A stretch of DNA of 64,000 nucleotides from Shouchella tritolerans. GTDB taxonomy: Bacteria > Bacillota > Bacilli > Bacillales > Bacillaceae_D. This document shows positions 53,001 to 61,658 of the stretch, one piece after another. The position numbers and the translations under genes were made by a program. The notes beneath the pieces were generated by a model. The model was not told the origin of the DNA, searched no databases, and saw nothing but the letters and a program-made list of their open reading frames with translations. How positions within the stretch are numbered: position 1 is the first letter of the stretch; the number at the start of each line of letters is the position of its first letter. The stretch is taken from assembly GCF_025770735.1 (NCBI RefSeq), contig NZ_JAODPB010000001.1, positions 682,001 to 746,000 on the forward strand. The letters are read 5' to 3'.

Positions 53001-53936
53001 ATGCAAGAAAAGGTAGATCTCTATCCTTCACGCGTTAAGGAGACCGCAACCATTATGGAAAGAAAAGATCCAATCGTTTATTCAAGGGAAAAAGGACCGC
53101 TGGCTCGTGAGGAAGTGGCTTTTTATGAGGCAAATGGGTATGTGATGTTAGAGCGGCTTTTTCAAGAAGACGAAGTGCAAATCATGGCTAATCAATTGGA
53201 AGAAATGATGAAACAGAACCGAGAGCGGGACAGTGATGAAGTCATCAAAGAGCCTGGTAGCAATGAAATTCGCTCTGTTTTTGAAGTCCACAAAGACAAC
53301 GGCTTTTTTGAAATGTTGTCTAAACATGAGCGCATTGTTGCCATTGCAGAACAACTCCTAGGCAGCCAAGTGTACATCAACCAATCGCGCGTTAATTTTA
53401 AACCTGGCTTTAAGGGCAAAGAGTTTTTCTGGCATTCTGATTTTGAAACTTGGCATGTGGAAGATGGGATGCCAAATATGAGGGCTGTCAGCTGCTCGAT
53501 TATACTTACGGATAACTATGAATTTAACGGGCCTTTAATGCTCATCCCAGGCTCACATAAATGGTATGTTTCTTGTGCGGGAACAACGCCGGACAACCAT
53601 TACAAATCATCATTAAAGCAGCAAGTTGCAGGAACGCCTGATCATACAAGCTTGGAATGGCTGACAGAACAAGCGGGCGGACGGATTGACCGTGCTACTG
53701 GCCCAGCCGGATCGGTGCTATTTTTTGAGTGCAATACGATGCATGGCTCCAATGCCAATCTTTCTCCTTACCCACGGAGCAACGTCTTTTTCGTATTTAA
53801 CTCCATTGAAAACCAGTTGCAGGCGCCATACTCTGGACAAAAACCACGGCCTGAATTTTTAGCGAACCGCAATGGTATTGTCCCGATTCAGCCTGTACAA
53901 GGAAACATCGCCCAACATGTCCACGCAACTAAATGA
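53001..53936 (+). CDS. ectD: Ectoine hydroxylase
   Basis: A 311-residue 2-oxoglutarate, iron(II)-dependent dioxygenase that turns ectoine into 5-hydroxyectoine. The EctD signature FFWHSDFETWHVEDGMP (iron ligands in His-x-Asp) is followed by LTDNYEFNGPLMLIPGSH. The third iron ligand is in TMHGSN. ATFG-like start MQEKVDLYPSRV matches bacterial EctD. The ATG follows TTAGGAGG. The ectABC genes are not in this window, so EctD stands alone, as in some other bacilli. It serves salt, heat and desiccation protection. Confidence 0.93.
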   Translation: MQEKVDLYPSRVKETATIMERKDPIVYSREKGPLAREEVAFYEANGYVMLERLFQEDEVQIMANQLEEMMKQNRERDSDEVIKEPGSNEIRSVFEVHKDNGFFEMLSKHERIVAIAEQLLGSQVYINQSRVNFKPGFKGKEFFWHSDFETWHVEDGMPNMRAVSCSIILTDNYEFNGPLMLIPGSHKWYVSCAGTTPDNHYKSSLKQQVAGTPDHTSLEWLTEQAGGRIDRATGPAGSVLFFECNTMHGSNANLSPYPRSNVFFVFNSIENQLQAPYSGQKPRPEFLANRNGIVPIQPVQGNIAQHVHATK

Positions 53937-53939
53937 AGT

Positions 53940-53972
53940 ACTGACCAAGCTTCCTATTGAGGCTTGGTCAGT
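53940..53972 (+). terminator. Terminator-like hairpin after ectD
   Basis: Perfect arms ACTGACCAAGC and GCTTGGTCAGT lie directly at the ectD stop. The T tract is weak. Confidence 0.6.
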
Positions 53973-54135
53973 CTGTTGTAAATGGCGAGCCTTGTTTCAT
54001 TCTGAGCGTATGAAAACCACCGGCAAGGGTGGTAAGTGGTCGGTAGTTCACAAGTGGAGCAGTCGATTTGCAAAACTGCGCTGTTGTACACTACGATAGA
54101 ATCACAGCGAAAAACCGATAAAGGTGAAACGATGA

Positions 54136-54420
54136 ATGTCTAATGTGCAATTCGTTGTACGGGCTTTGTCGATCTTAAATTTGCTTTCCCAATAGCCGGA
54201 AGGGATAAAGCGAACCGATTTAGCCAATCGGTTAATAATCAAGAAATTACAGAGGGCATCCGTTGCATTGCTTGCCCGATTATGGACTATACCGATAAAA
54301 CCATAGCAAGTTTTAGCATGTCAGGACCGCTGAACCGCCTAACGAACAGCTACTTTGAACATACGTTGATTGCAAAAATGCTTGAGACAAAACGAAGCGA
54401 TCTCAAGAGAATGCGGGTGG
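54136..54420 (+). pseudogene. Remnant of an IclR family regulator
   Basis: The beginning and the end of an IclR regulator are recognisable, but not the middle. From the ATG at 54136 the frame reads MSNVQFVVRALSILNLLSQ and then stops at 54190-54192, which matches an IclR helix-turn-helix start. In another frame, from about 54225, VNNQEITEGIRCIACPI is followed by SMSGPLNRLTN, the end of the IclR effector domain. About 150 or more residues are missing between them. The frame then runs into the next region without a normal stop. Clearly decayed. Confidence 0.75.
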
Positions 54421-54460
54421 CCAGGGGAAAAACAGAGTCAAAAGGTCATAATGGAATCAA

Positions 54461-54497
54461 ACCACGAACAGTCCATGTTGCTGTTCGTGGTTTTTTT
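54461..54497 (+). terminator. Terminator of the decayed IclR unit
   Basis: ACCACGAACAG and CTGTTCGTGGT arms around a nine-base loop, followed by Ts. Probably the old terminator of the lost gene. Confidence 0.85.
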
Positions 54498-54547
54498 ATG
54501 AGTGAGAAGGGGGGACTCGCTTTTGTCAGGAAATATGCTATATTTAT

Positions 54548-54562
54548 TGATAATGATTATCA
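54548..54562. promoter_or_regulatory. Fur box before btr
   Basis: TGATAATGATTATCA is a perfect match to the 7-1-7 Fur box, ending 21 bases before the start codon. It predicts iron repression of the gene downstream. Confidence 0.9.
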
Positions 54563-54582
54563 ATTAACGGAGGTGTGTTCGA

Positions 54583-56115
54583 GTGAGAGATTGGAAAGAA
54601 GCAATGATCCGCTTGGAAAAAGCGACAACAAGCACTGCCTCCCCGATTCATAGCATGGCGTATGCAGACACGTATATGCTCTGCTTTGTCCAGTCCGGTT
54701 CTTTGGCGGTCCACATAAACGAAACAAAGGCATCGCTGCCACCCTATCATTTTTGTCTTTTAAAACCTGGGGATGCCTACCATTTTCTATGTGAAGGCGC
54801 GGAAATCGCCCTTTTTTGTTTCCGTATGTATGGACAGGGAGAAAACGCTGAGTTGCAACAAGCGATAAATTGGCATTTTCCAAGGCTAAAAGGATGTGCT
54901 GATGAAAAAACGGCAGCTCTAGCAGCCGCTCTTTTGAGAAAAAAGAAGCATGCGTTTTTTTGGAATCAAATCCAGTTTCCAGAATTGTTATACGGCTGTT
55001 TGGAGGAAGGCAGCAATCTTTCGATTAACGGAATTGAATTGGCAAGACAATATATTGAAGAAAATCCCCACGCCCGCATTAGCTTGAAAACGTTGGCGGG
55101 ATTATCAGGCCTCCATCCTTCGTATTTAAGCGAAAAGTTTGCACAACAAACGGGCAAAAGTGTGTCACAATATGCAGCGGACGTCAAATTGACGGAAGCA
55201 AAACGGCTTATTCAAACAACGACGCTGCCCCTTAAAGACATTGCTCATCGGATCGGCTATGACGATGAATTTTATTTTAGCCGAAAGTTTAAAAAGGAGG
55301 TTGGTCTCTCGCCTAGCCAGTATAGGGAGAAGAAAATGCTGAGACTGGCCGCCTACGATCTGGATTCGTTGGGTGATTTGCTTGCTTTGCGGCAAATTCC
55401 ATTTGCTGCACCGATGCACCCAAAATGGACAAAGCACTATTATGAGCTGTACCAGCACGAGGTTCCTGTCCACTTGAGCGCTTACCGGGCGAATCATGAT
55501 TGGCAAGCCAATATGGAAAGGCTGATCGACTGGAAACCGGATGTGTTATTTGCGAAAAGGAAACTCCATGAAGAAGAAAGGGATGCCTTTACTGTCTCCA
55601 TTCCTACCTTTATAAACCTTAGCAACGCTGGAAGTTGGAAAGACCAGTTTATGGTTGTTGCGGAAGCCTTACATGAACAGAATGAAGCAAAGCGGTTTCT
55701 CAGCAACTATGAAGAGACAGCAGCCGCTTGCAAACAATTGATCGAGAAAGGAAATACGGCCAGGCCTGTCATTTTGCGGATTGCAGGCGAGGCCATTTAT
55801 TTGTATACAAACCTAGGCATTTCAAGTTTATTTCATGATGTTGGTTTTCGCGACTGGCAGCAATCGGTAGCACGGTTGTCTTTGCTTGAACTAAAAGAAT
55901 TGGCACCGCGGTGGTTGTGGGTGCTTTGCCTCCATGACAGCCAAACAAAGGCGTTTTATGAACATGTTCGGCAAAGCGAAGAATGGAACGGGCTGCCTGC
56001 TGTAAGAACGGGCCAAGTCAAACATTTGCCTTCTGATTTATGGTTCGAATACTCTGCCTTTGCCCAGCGGCGCAAGCTTCTTTTTCTCCGCGCCCAACTA
56101 CAGTCCATGGAATAA
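54583..56115 (+). CDS. btr: AraC family regulator with siderophore-binding domain (Btr-like)
   Basis: A 510-residue protein. An N-terminal cupin-like part is followed by an AraC double helix-turn-helix at about residues 155-255 (LKTLAGLSGLHPSYLSEKFA, LKDIAHRIGYDDEFYFSRKF) and a C-terminal periplasmic-binding-like domain of about 240 residues resembling FeuA (WKPDVLFAKRKLHEE). This is the layout of Btr of B. subtilis, which activates feuABC upon binding ferri-siderophore. GTG start after AACGGAGGTG. It stands before feuABC-ybbA as in B. subtilis, with a Fur box ahead of it. Confidence 0.88.
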   Translation: MRDWKEAMIRLEKATTSTASPIHSMAYADTYMLCFVQSGSLAVHINETKASLPPYHFCLLKPGDAYHFLCEGAEIALFCFRMYGQGENAELQQAINWHFPRLKGCADEKTAALAAALLRKKKHAFFWNQIQFPELLYGCLEEGSNLSINGIELARQYIEENPHARISLKTLAGLSGLHPSYLSEKFAQQTGKSVSQYAADVKLTEAKRLIQTTTLPLKDIAHRIGYDDEFYFSRKFKKEVGLSPSQYREKKMLRLAAYDLDSLGDLLALRQIPFAAPMHPKWTKHYYELYQHEVPVHLSAYRANHDWQANMERLIDWKPDVLFAKRKLHEEERDAFTVSIPTFINLSNAGSWKDQFMVVAEALHEQNEAKRFLSNYEETAAACKQLIEKGNTARPVILRIAGEAIYLYTNLGISSLFHDVGFRDWQQSVARLSLLELKELAPRWLWVLCLHDSQTKAFYEHVRQSEEWNGLPAVRTGQVKHLPSDLWFEYSAFAQRRKLLFLRAQLQSME

Positions 56116-56167
56116 CTGAAAAAATTCCATGTGCATACACACGTTGTCCCCCTATACTAATCAATAG

Positions 56168-56182
56168 TGATAATCGTTCTCA
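56168..56182. promoter_or_regulatory. Fur box before feuA
   Basis: TGATAATCGTTCTCA (TGAGAAC-G-ATTATCA on the other strand) fits the Fur 7-1-7 pattern with two mismatches. It lies 34 bases before feuA, so that gene can be repressed by iron independently of btr. Confidence 0.75.
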
Positions 56183-56215
56183 TTTAATTAGCGATAAAGA
56201 AAGGGGCTATAAACA

Positions 56216-57196
56216 ATGGAAAAAGGGTGGTTAGGGGCACTTGCCTTGGGAAGTATAGTTGTATTAACAGCTTGTGGTTCTGGAGCAGAGGGCAATGGTT
56301 CAGCTAATGAAGGAACGAAAGAGAGCAGCGGTGAACAGCAACAGGGAAATGACGAGCGAACACTCTCGTATCTTGGCCAGGACTATGTGCTGCCGGAAAA
56401 CGTTGAGCGTATTGTTGTGACGGGAGCGATGGAAGCAATGGAAGATGCTCTTGTCCTTGATGTCGAGCCGATTGGCGCCATGACCATTGGCGGTGCGTTT
56501 CCTGATATGTTTGCGCCGATTACTGGGCAAACAGAACCCATCGGTGAAAAGACGGAACCAGATGTAGAAAAAATTTTGGGACTCGACCCAGACGTCATCT
56601 TAGCTTCAACGAAGTTTCCTCCTGAAGTCATCGAAGAGCTTGAAAAAATAGCGCCAACTGTGCAAATTTCACACATTGCGACAGACTGGGAAGACAATCT
56701 TCGCTTTTTAGCCGAGCTAACAGGCAAACAAGAGGTGGCAGAGGAATCGATTGCCGCTTACTACGAGGAATTAGAAGAGGCGAAGGCTGTAATTGGCGAT
56801 TCGTTAGAGGATCAAACGGTTTTAGCGGTCCGTGTACGAAATAACGATCTCTATATTTATCCAGAAACCGTATTTGTCAATCCGATACTTTATGAAGACT
56901 TAGGTATTGATGCGCCGGAAGTCACACAAGCTGCCGAAGTCCAAGAATTGATTTCAACGGAACAACTTGCAGAAATCAATCCCGATTATTTATTTATCCA
57001 AGATGCAGCGCAAGAAAATTCAGCAGATCAAGGCGATTTGCTCGAACAACTGCAGAATGACCCAATCTTGCAAAATGTCCCTGCCCTTGCTGAAGGACGG
57101 ACGTTTGTCAATGTTGTTGACCCATTGTCTGAAGGGGGTCCGTCTTGGAGCAGGATCGAGTTTTTAAACGAGGCTGTTGATCTCCTTGTTGATTAA
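56216..57196 (+). CDS. feuA: Siderophore-binding lipoprotein (FeuA-like)
   Basis: A 326-residue class III binding protein with a lipobox VLTAC, lipidated Cys20. It has an acidic, Asn/Ser-rich linker, then YVLPENVERIVVTGAMEAME and GLDPDVILASTKFPPE, a common pattern of iron-siderophore binding proteins. The ATG follows AAAGGGGCTAT. Substrate is probably a catecholate siderophore such as bacillibactin, as in FeuA. The stop lies inside the start of the first permease gene. Confidence 0.9.
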   Translation: MEKGWLGALALGSIVVLTACGSGAEGNGSANEGTKESSGEQQQGNDERTLSYLGQDYVLPENVERIVVTGAMEAMEDALVLDVEPIGAMTIGGAFPDMFAPITGQTEPIGEKTEPDVEKILGLDPDVILASTKFPPEVIEELEKIAPTVQISHIATDWEDNLRFLAELTGKQEVAEESIAAYYEELEEAKAVIGDSLEDQTVLAVRVRNNDLYIYPETVFVNPILYEDLGIDAPEVTQAAEVQELISTEQLAEINPDYLFIQDAAQENSADQGDLLEQLQNDPILQNVPALAEGRTFVNVVDPLSEGGPSWSRIEFLNEAVDLLVD

Positions 57197-58211
57197 CGGC
57201 GGCGCTTCCCGATCGGCAAGGCGAAACGTTCTATGTCTCGTCATTGGGTTTGTCGGTCTAATGGCAGCGATCGGATGGTGTTCACTTGCCATTGGCGCGA
57301 AATCAATGGAGTGGAGCACGGTCATACAAGCGCTGTTTCAGTTTGATCCAGGTAATACTGACCATCAAGTGGTATGGCGTACGCGCCTGCCACGCTTTGC
57401 CGGAGCAGCACTCATTGGTGCAAGCCTTGCGGTCTCAGGCGCGTTGATGCAAGGGATTACGCGGAACTATTTAGCTTCCCCATCCATTATGGGGGTAACC
57501 GATGGTTCACTGTTTATGATTACAATCTTAATTGCATGGAGTCCAGGGGCGACGGGGCTCGAAATGTTTTCCCTAGTTGGCTCTGCTGTGGGAGCAGGTA
57601 CAGTTTTTGGGGTTGCCTCGCTTTTACCAAATGGGTTTTCGCCTGTCCGGCTTGCGATTTTAGGAACGATTATGGGGATGTTTTTAGGAGGAGTCGCCCA
57701 AGCGATTGCCGTCTATTTCCAAGTCTCGCAAAACGTGAGCTTTTGGTATAGCGCCAGGCTTCACCAAATGGAACCTTCCTTATTGGCGTTGGCGCTCCCA
57801 TTCTGTGTAGTAGGCACCCTATTAGCGCTGTCTTTGTCGCGGCAAATTACTGCGCTTGCTTTAGGCGATGAAGTATCGGCAGGAATCGGGCAGCGCACTC
57901 GCTTGATTAAACGTTTAGCGTTTTTAGCAGTTGTCATTTTAACGGGCATCTCGGTTGCCTTGGCAGGGAAAATTGCCTTTGTAGGCCTGGCTATTCCCCA
58001 TATTGCCCGGTTTCTGTTTGGGTATGATTACAGGAAGCTCATTCCTGCATCTGCCATATTAGGAGCGATGTTTTTGCCTCTTTGTGATGTAGCCAGCCGC
58101 CTCGTCAATTTTCCATTTGAAACGCCTGTTGGCATCATTACATCTTTAGTTGGTGTGCCTTTTCTCTTGTATTTAATTAAAACCAAAGGAGGGAAAAGGC
58201 ATGCCCTCTGA
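57177..58211 (+). CDS. feuB: FecCD family iron-siderophore permease (first)
   Basis: A 344-residue permease with about nine to ten helices. RLPRFAGAALIGASLAVSGALMQGITRNYLASPSIMG is the FecCD signature, split as GASLAVSGALMQG and TRNYLASPSIMG. Near the end are FVGLAIPHIARFL and the membrane-interface HDYRKL-like FGYDYRKLIP. The start TTG at 57177 overlaps feuA by 20 bases; ACGAGGC lies before it. It forms the channel with the second permease. No ATPase is encoded here, as in B. subtilis where YusV serves FeuBC. Confidence 0.88.
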   Translation: MISLLINGGASRSARRNVLCLVIGFVGLMAAIGWCSLAIGAKSMEWSTVIQALFQFDPGNTDHQVVWRTRLPRFAGAALIGASLAVSGALMQGITRNYLASPSIMGVTDGSLFMITILIAWSPGATGLEMFSLVGSAVGAGTVFGVASLLPNGFSPVRLAILGTIMGMFLGGVAQAIAVYFQVSQNVSFWYSARLHQMEPSLLALALPFCVVGTLLALSLSRQITALALGDEVSAGIGQRTRLIKRLAFLAVVILTGISVALAGKIAFVGLAIPHIARFLFGYDYRKLIPASAILGAMFLPLCDVASRLVNFPFETPVGIITSLVGVPFLLYLIKTKGGKRHAL

Positions 58212-59226
58212 TCGAAAGCGCTTTGGATGGTTTATAGTTGGGATAGCTACACTGCTCATCGTCGCAGTCTATCTTCATTTAACGAGTGGTTCATATGAGT
58301 TAACGCTTATGGAAACGTTCAAGACATTATTTCGGCTCGAAGAAAACACCCGCTTCGACCTTGTTGTCTTTGAATTTCGCTTGCCTCGTATTGTTATGGG
58401 GGCGATCGTCGGATTTGGGCTTGGCCTTGCAGGAGCGATATTGCAAGGCATAACGCGAAACCCATTGGCTGATCCGGGCATTATAGGCATTAATGCCGGG
58501 GCAGGAGCGGCTGTTGTTTGCTTTATGTTTTTCTTTCAAGGGCAGCTGTCTACTGTCAATTGGCTTAACATACTGGCAATGCCACTATTTGCCTGGTGTG
58601 GCGGTTTGCTTGCCATGGCATTTATTCTCGCATTTGCAATGGAAAAGGGTCGGCTCGATCCGCAAACATTTATATTGACCGGCATCGCCGTTTCAGCTGG
58701 GTTTGGAGCGCTCACGCTGTTTTTTTCACTGAAAATGAATCCAAGAGATTACGAAATGGCCGCTGTTTGGTTAGCAGGTAGCATCTATAGCGCCAATTGG
58801 AAACATGTCGTCACAGCGCTGCCGTGGATTTTTTTATTGACGCCTGCCGCTTTATATAAGGCTAGAGTTCTCGACGTGCTTGGCTTAGCTGATACAAGTA
58901 TAAAAGGGCTTGGCGTTGACTTGGCAAAAGAGCGCCGCCTCCTAATTTTGCTTAGTGTTGGGCTTGTGAGCGCATGTGTATCTGTGGCCGGAAGCATGAC
59001 CTTTGTTGGTTTGCTTGCCCCTCATATAGCAAGGAGGCTTGTAGGGGTCCACCATCGGTTTCTTTTGCCTTCTAGTGGTCTTATAGGAATGACGATCGTC
59101 GTCGCTGCTGATTGGCTAGCCAAAACGATGTTTGCCCCTGCACAGCTCCCGGCCGGAATTGTCATTTCGATAATCGGCGTCCCTTATTTTGTATTTCTGT
59201 TGTTCCAAACACAAAAAGCTAGATAA
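58201..59226 (+). CDS. feuC: FecCD family iron-siderophore permease (second)
   Basis: A 341-residue paralogue of the previous permease with GLGLAGAILQGITRNPLADP and GINAGAGAAVV near the middle, and FVGLLAPHIARRLVG at the end. The ATG follows AAAGGAGGGAAAAGGC and overlaps the first permease by 11 bases. Partner of FeuB in siderophore uptake. Confidence 0.9.
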   Translation: MPSDRKRFGWFIVGIATLLIVAVYLHLTSGSYELTLMETFKTLFRLEENTRFDLVVFEFRLPRIVMGAIVGFGLGLAGAILQGITRNPLADPGIIGINAGAGAAVVCFMFFFQGQLSTVNWLNILAMPLFAWCGGLLAMAFILAFAMEKGRLDPQTFILTGIAVSAGFGALTLFFSLKMNPRDYEMAAVWLAGSIYSANWKHVVTALPWIFLLTPAALYKARVLDVLGLADTSIKGLGVDLAKERRLLILLSVGLVSACVSVAGSMTFVGLLAPHIARRLVGVHHRFLLPSSGLIGMTIVVAADWLAKTMFAPAQLPAGIVISIIGVPYFVFLLFQTQKAR

Positions 59227-59255
59227 ACCGATGTACTGAAAAGGAGGTTAGTGAC

Positions 59256-60083
59256 ATGCTAAGCAATGCTGGGGCATACGTATTGCCCCATAGCGATAAG
59301 TGGGTTTTAAAAGCAAATGGCAACGAACACGTCATATTTGTATCGGTACCATCAGAACCAGCACCCGAGCGAGGATTTCCCGTGTTGTATTTGCTCGATG
59401 GCAATGCAGTGTTTGCCTCGATGACAGAGGCGCTTCGCCTCATGACACGGCCGCCACATGGTTTTTCTCCCGCGGCTGTTGTCGCCATTGGTTATGAAAC
59501 CGATGGCCCGTTTTGTAGGGAAAGGCGCTTTTTTGATTATACCGTTTCTGCTACACCAGCGGAGGTTGGCACAGGCAAACATGGCGATCCTTGGCCGCCA
59601 TCAGGCGGGGTAGACGTTTTCCTCTCTATGTTGGAAAAACAGCTAATGCCTGAGCTAGAGCAAAAATATACCCTTGATCCAACAAAACGAGCATTTTTCG
59701 GCCATTCCCTCGGCGGGCTTTGCGTTCTTCATACGTTATTTACGAGAAACCACTTGTTCGACACGTATATAGCAGGAAGTCCGTCGATTTGGTGGAAAAA
59801 CCGCTATATTAAAGACACGGCAGCCGCGTATTTAGCGGAGGCAGGAAAACACGATACTGCGGCGCCGATGAAAAAGCTACTGCTTGGTGTAGGCGAAAAG
59901 GAAAAATCCCATATGGTCGAGGATGCGATCGCTCTTCATGCTCATTTAGCAAGGAATGAATCCAACATTCAACCAACCTTTTTCTCCGTGCCGGAAGCTG
60001 GACATATGAGTGTATTGCCTACGCTGATAGGAGAAGCAATTCGTTTCTTTTTGGCTAATGGAACGGAGTCTGAACATTTATAG
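59256..60083 (+). CDS. ybbA: Siderophore esterase, alpha/beta hydrolase (YbbA/Bes-like)
   Basis: A 275-residue hydrolase of the esterase D/Fes-like group. FPVLYLLDGNAVF near the start is the usual strand and oxyanion region, the nucleophile is Ser151 in FFGHSLGGL, and EAGHMSVLP holds the catalytic His. It follows feuC by 29 bases after AAAAGGAGG. In B. subtilis ybbA closes the same operon, and related enzymes cut trilactone siderophores to free iron. The activity is inferred from that. Confidence 0.85.
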   Translation: MLSNAGAYVLPHSDKWVLKANGNEHVIFVSVPSEPAPERGFPVLYLLDGNAVFASMTEALRLMTRPPHGFSPAAVVAIGYETDGPFCRERRFFDYTVSATPAEVGTGKHGDPWPPSGGVDVFLSMLEKQLMPELEQKYTLDPTKRAFFGHSLGGLCVLHTLFTRNHLFDTYIAGSPSIWWKNRYIKDTAAAYLAEAGKHDTAAPMKKLLLGVGEKEKSHMVEDAIALHAHLARNESNIQPTFFSVPEAGHMSVLPTLIGEAIRFFLANGTESEHL

Positions 60084-60201
60084 GAAACCGCCAGTAAGCT
60101 CAACAAAAGGGGGGCTCGTTCCAAAAATCGACAAGGGACAGGTCGTATTTTTTGAGAAAATCGCTTAAAAAATTTCCACCTTTAAACCCTTGCTAATTTT
60201 T

Positions 60202-60293
60202 CTTTTGTCCGTTTTGTCTAGCTTACCGAAAGCCAAACTCAGTAAAAATAAAATTTTTATTGTCTTTCGGTTTTCTAGTGTAACGGACAAAAG
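60202..60293. repeat. Inverted repeat element of about 92 bp
   Basis: Arms of about 30 bases, starting CTTTTGTCCGTT and ending in ACCGAAAG, face each other across a 31-base AT-rich loop; the right arm ends AACGGACAAAAG. Twelve outer and eight inner bases pair perfectly, plus CTAG in the middle. It looks like a small non-coding mobile or palindromic repeat. It lies in an AT-rich segment after the feu operon. Confidence 0.65.
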
Positions 60294-60303
60294 CACTAAA
60301 TAA

Positions 60304-60335
60304 AAAAAGACACGAGATTATTTTCTCGTATCTTT
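60304..60335 (-). terminator. Terminator after the AT-rich alpha/beta hydrolase gene
   Basis: AAAAGACACGAGA and TCTCGTATCTTTT arms with a mismatched pair and a five-base loop lie about 47 bases past the hydrolase stop. Confidence 0.7.
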
Positions 60336-60381
60336 TATGACACAATCGCGCCCTTTAATTGAATAACATGTCTTTGACTTA

Positions 60382-61254
60382 TTATGATGCTTTTGAATAA
60401 CTTGTGAGAAAGTCTATAAGTTTCCTGTCGACAGTTTTAGCCCCTTGACCAAGCCATATTAAATGACCCCATGATTCAAGTATACATAACTCTGAATGTG
60501 GAATTTGTTGATGGGCATAATGGGGGTGTTCTAAGGAAACTGCGCCATCAAACTTACTATGCATGATAAGGGTTGGGCATGTTATATTCTTTAAATCCTT
60601 CGATGTGATTTCCTTTGTTTGTAACAAATCAATTAAAAATCCATATCCTGAGCGCTGTCTGTTATTCATCTTTCTGATTTCTTCAATATCCCCACTCACA
60701 ACCTTCTTATTAATTTGTTTATTAGGAAGTTTACTGAAGGAGGGAGCCATTTTCCTAAACATAAACTTTGGAAAACAGTTAGTCATAGTTGAAGTAAGCC
60801 TCCATGTAATTTTTTCTAACCGAGGATGGAATAAAACCTGTGCCACTTTATAAATCTTGTCTGTGGGAGTATGCCACTCTTTTGTAACAGCACTTTGTAG
60901 TGTCAATGTTTTTACTCTCTCCGGGTAATGGGAAGCAAAATATAGCCCACTTGGTCCGCCGGCGGAAACTCCAATTAGATGAACCTTTTCAATTCCTAAA
61001 TGATTTAACAGCTTCACATAGTATTTGCAGGCTAGGGATAAACTTTCCCCAATTTCTTTTGAAGTTTTTCCATACCCAGCCCTTGAGGGTGTAATGATCA
61101 TGAAATCATTCTTAATGAGTGAACCATACCCAAATTCTTCATAAGAATTTGAATGACCACCGTGTAACACTAATATTGGTTCACCCTGTTTCCCTGTGAT
61201 TGAATATTCGATAGTTTGTCCATCCACAGTATATGTACCTAAAATCCTATCCAC
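60382..61254 (-). CDS. Alpha/beta hydrolase
   Basis: A 290-residue hydrolase. The oxyanion part is LVLHGGHSNSYEEFG, the nucleophile is Ser in LIGVSAGGPSG, and the late acid and His are in MHSKFDGAV and ESWGHLIWLG. Start is a GTG about ten bases after AAGGAGATG. The codon use is clearly more AT-rich than in neighbouring genes, and it sits next to a 92-bp inverted repeat, so transfer is likely. Substrate unknown. Confidence 0.85.
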   Translation of the reverse strand: MDRILGTYTVDGQTIEYSITGKQGEPILVLHGGHSNSYEEFGYGSLIKNDFMIITPSRAGYGKTSKEIGESLSLACKYYVKLLNHLGIEKVHLIGVSAGGPSGLYFASHYPERVKTLTLQSAVTKEWHTPTDKIYKVAQVLFHPRLEKITWRLTSTMTNCFPKFMFRKMAPSFSKLPNKQINKKVVSGDIEEIRKMNNRQRSGYGFLIDLLQTKEITSKDLKNITCPTLIMHSKFDGAVSLEHPHYAHQQIPHSELCILESWGHLIWLGQGAKTVDRKLIDFLTSYSKAS

Positions 61255-61658
61255 TATTCCACATCTCCTTCACATATACTGAGGTAAGTTAATTATTATA
61301 CAATCTGGCCCGATTGCTGAACAACTTTACTTGACTGTAGCACGGTTTATAGTTGTTACTTGTTCCTTTAAAAATCGTTCAATTGCTTGCTTTACTTCAC
61401 TTCACGCTCATAAACGTCCTCTGTCGTATCTTATAGGTACGCAAAAAAAATTTTCAAGTTCTTTATAATCAATAACAGCTTTTTTATCAATCCTTTATAA
61501 AATAATTTTTCCGTTCTCAATTCCACATTGCAATAATAGAAAAACCATCTTCATCTGCTTTTTCTCATCAAACTTACTGGCGATTCAAGGTGTAGCCAAC
61601 GCTACGTTGCTTGGCCCTCAATTTATCTCATATACGTTTCTCAGTCGTTTGTACAGCT
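61255..61658. other. AT-rich intergenic stretch, nothing recognised
   Basis: A 404-bp stretch with no supported gene, strong hairpin or clear operator. It continues the AT-rich composition of the hydrolase gene. Confidence 0.6.

Noticed and set aside
54282-54653. 123-codon frame before btr as a gene
   Set aside because: Its first part is the end of a decayed IclR regulator; the rest runs through a terminator and into the btr gene.
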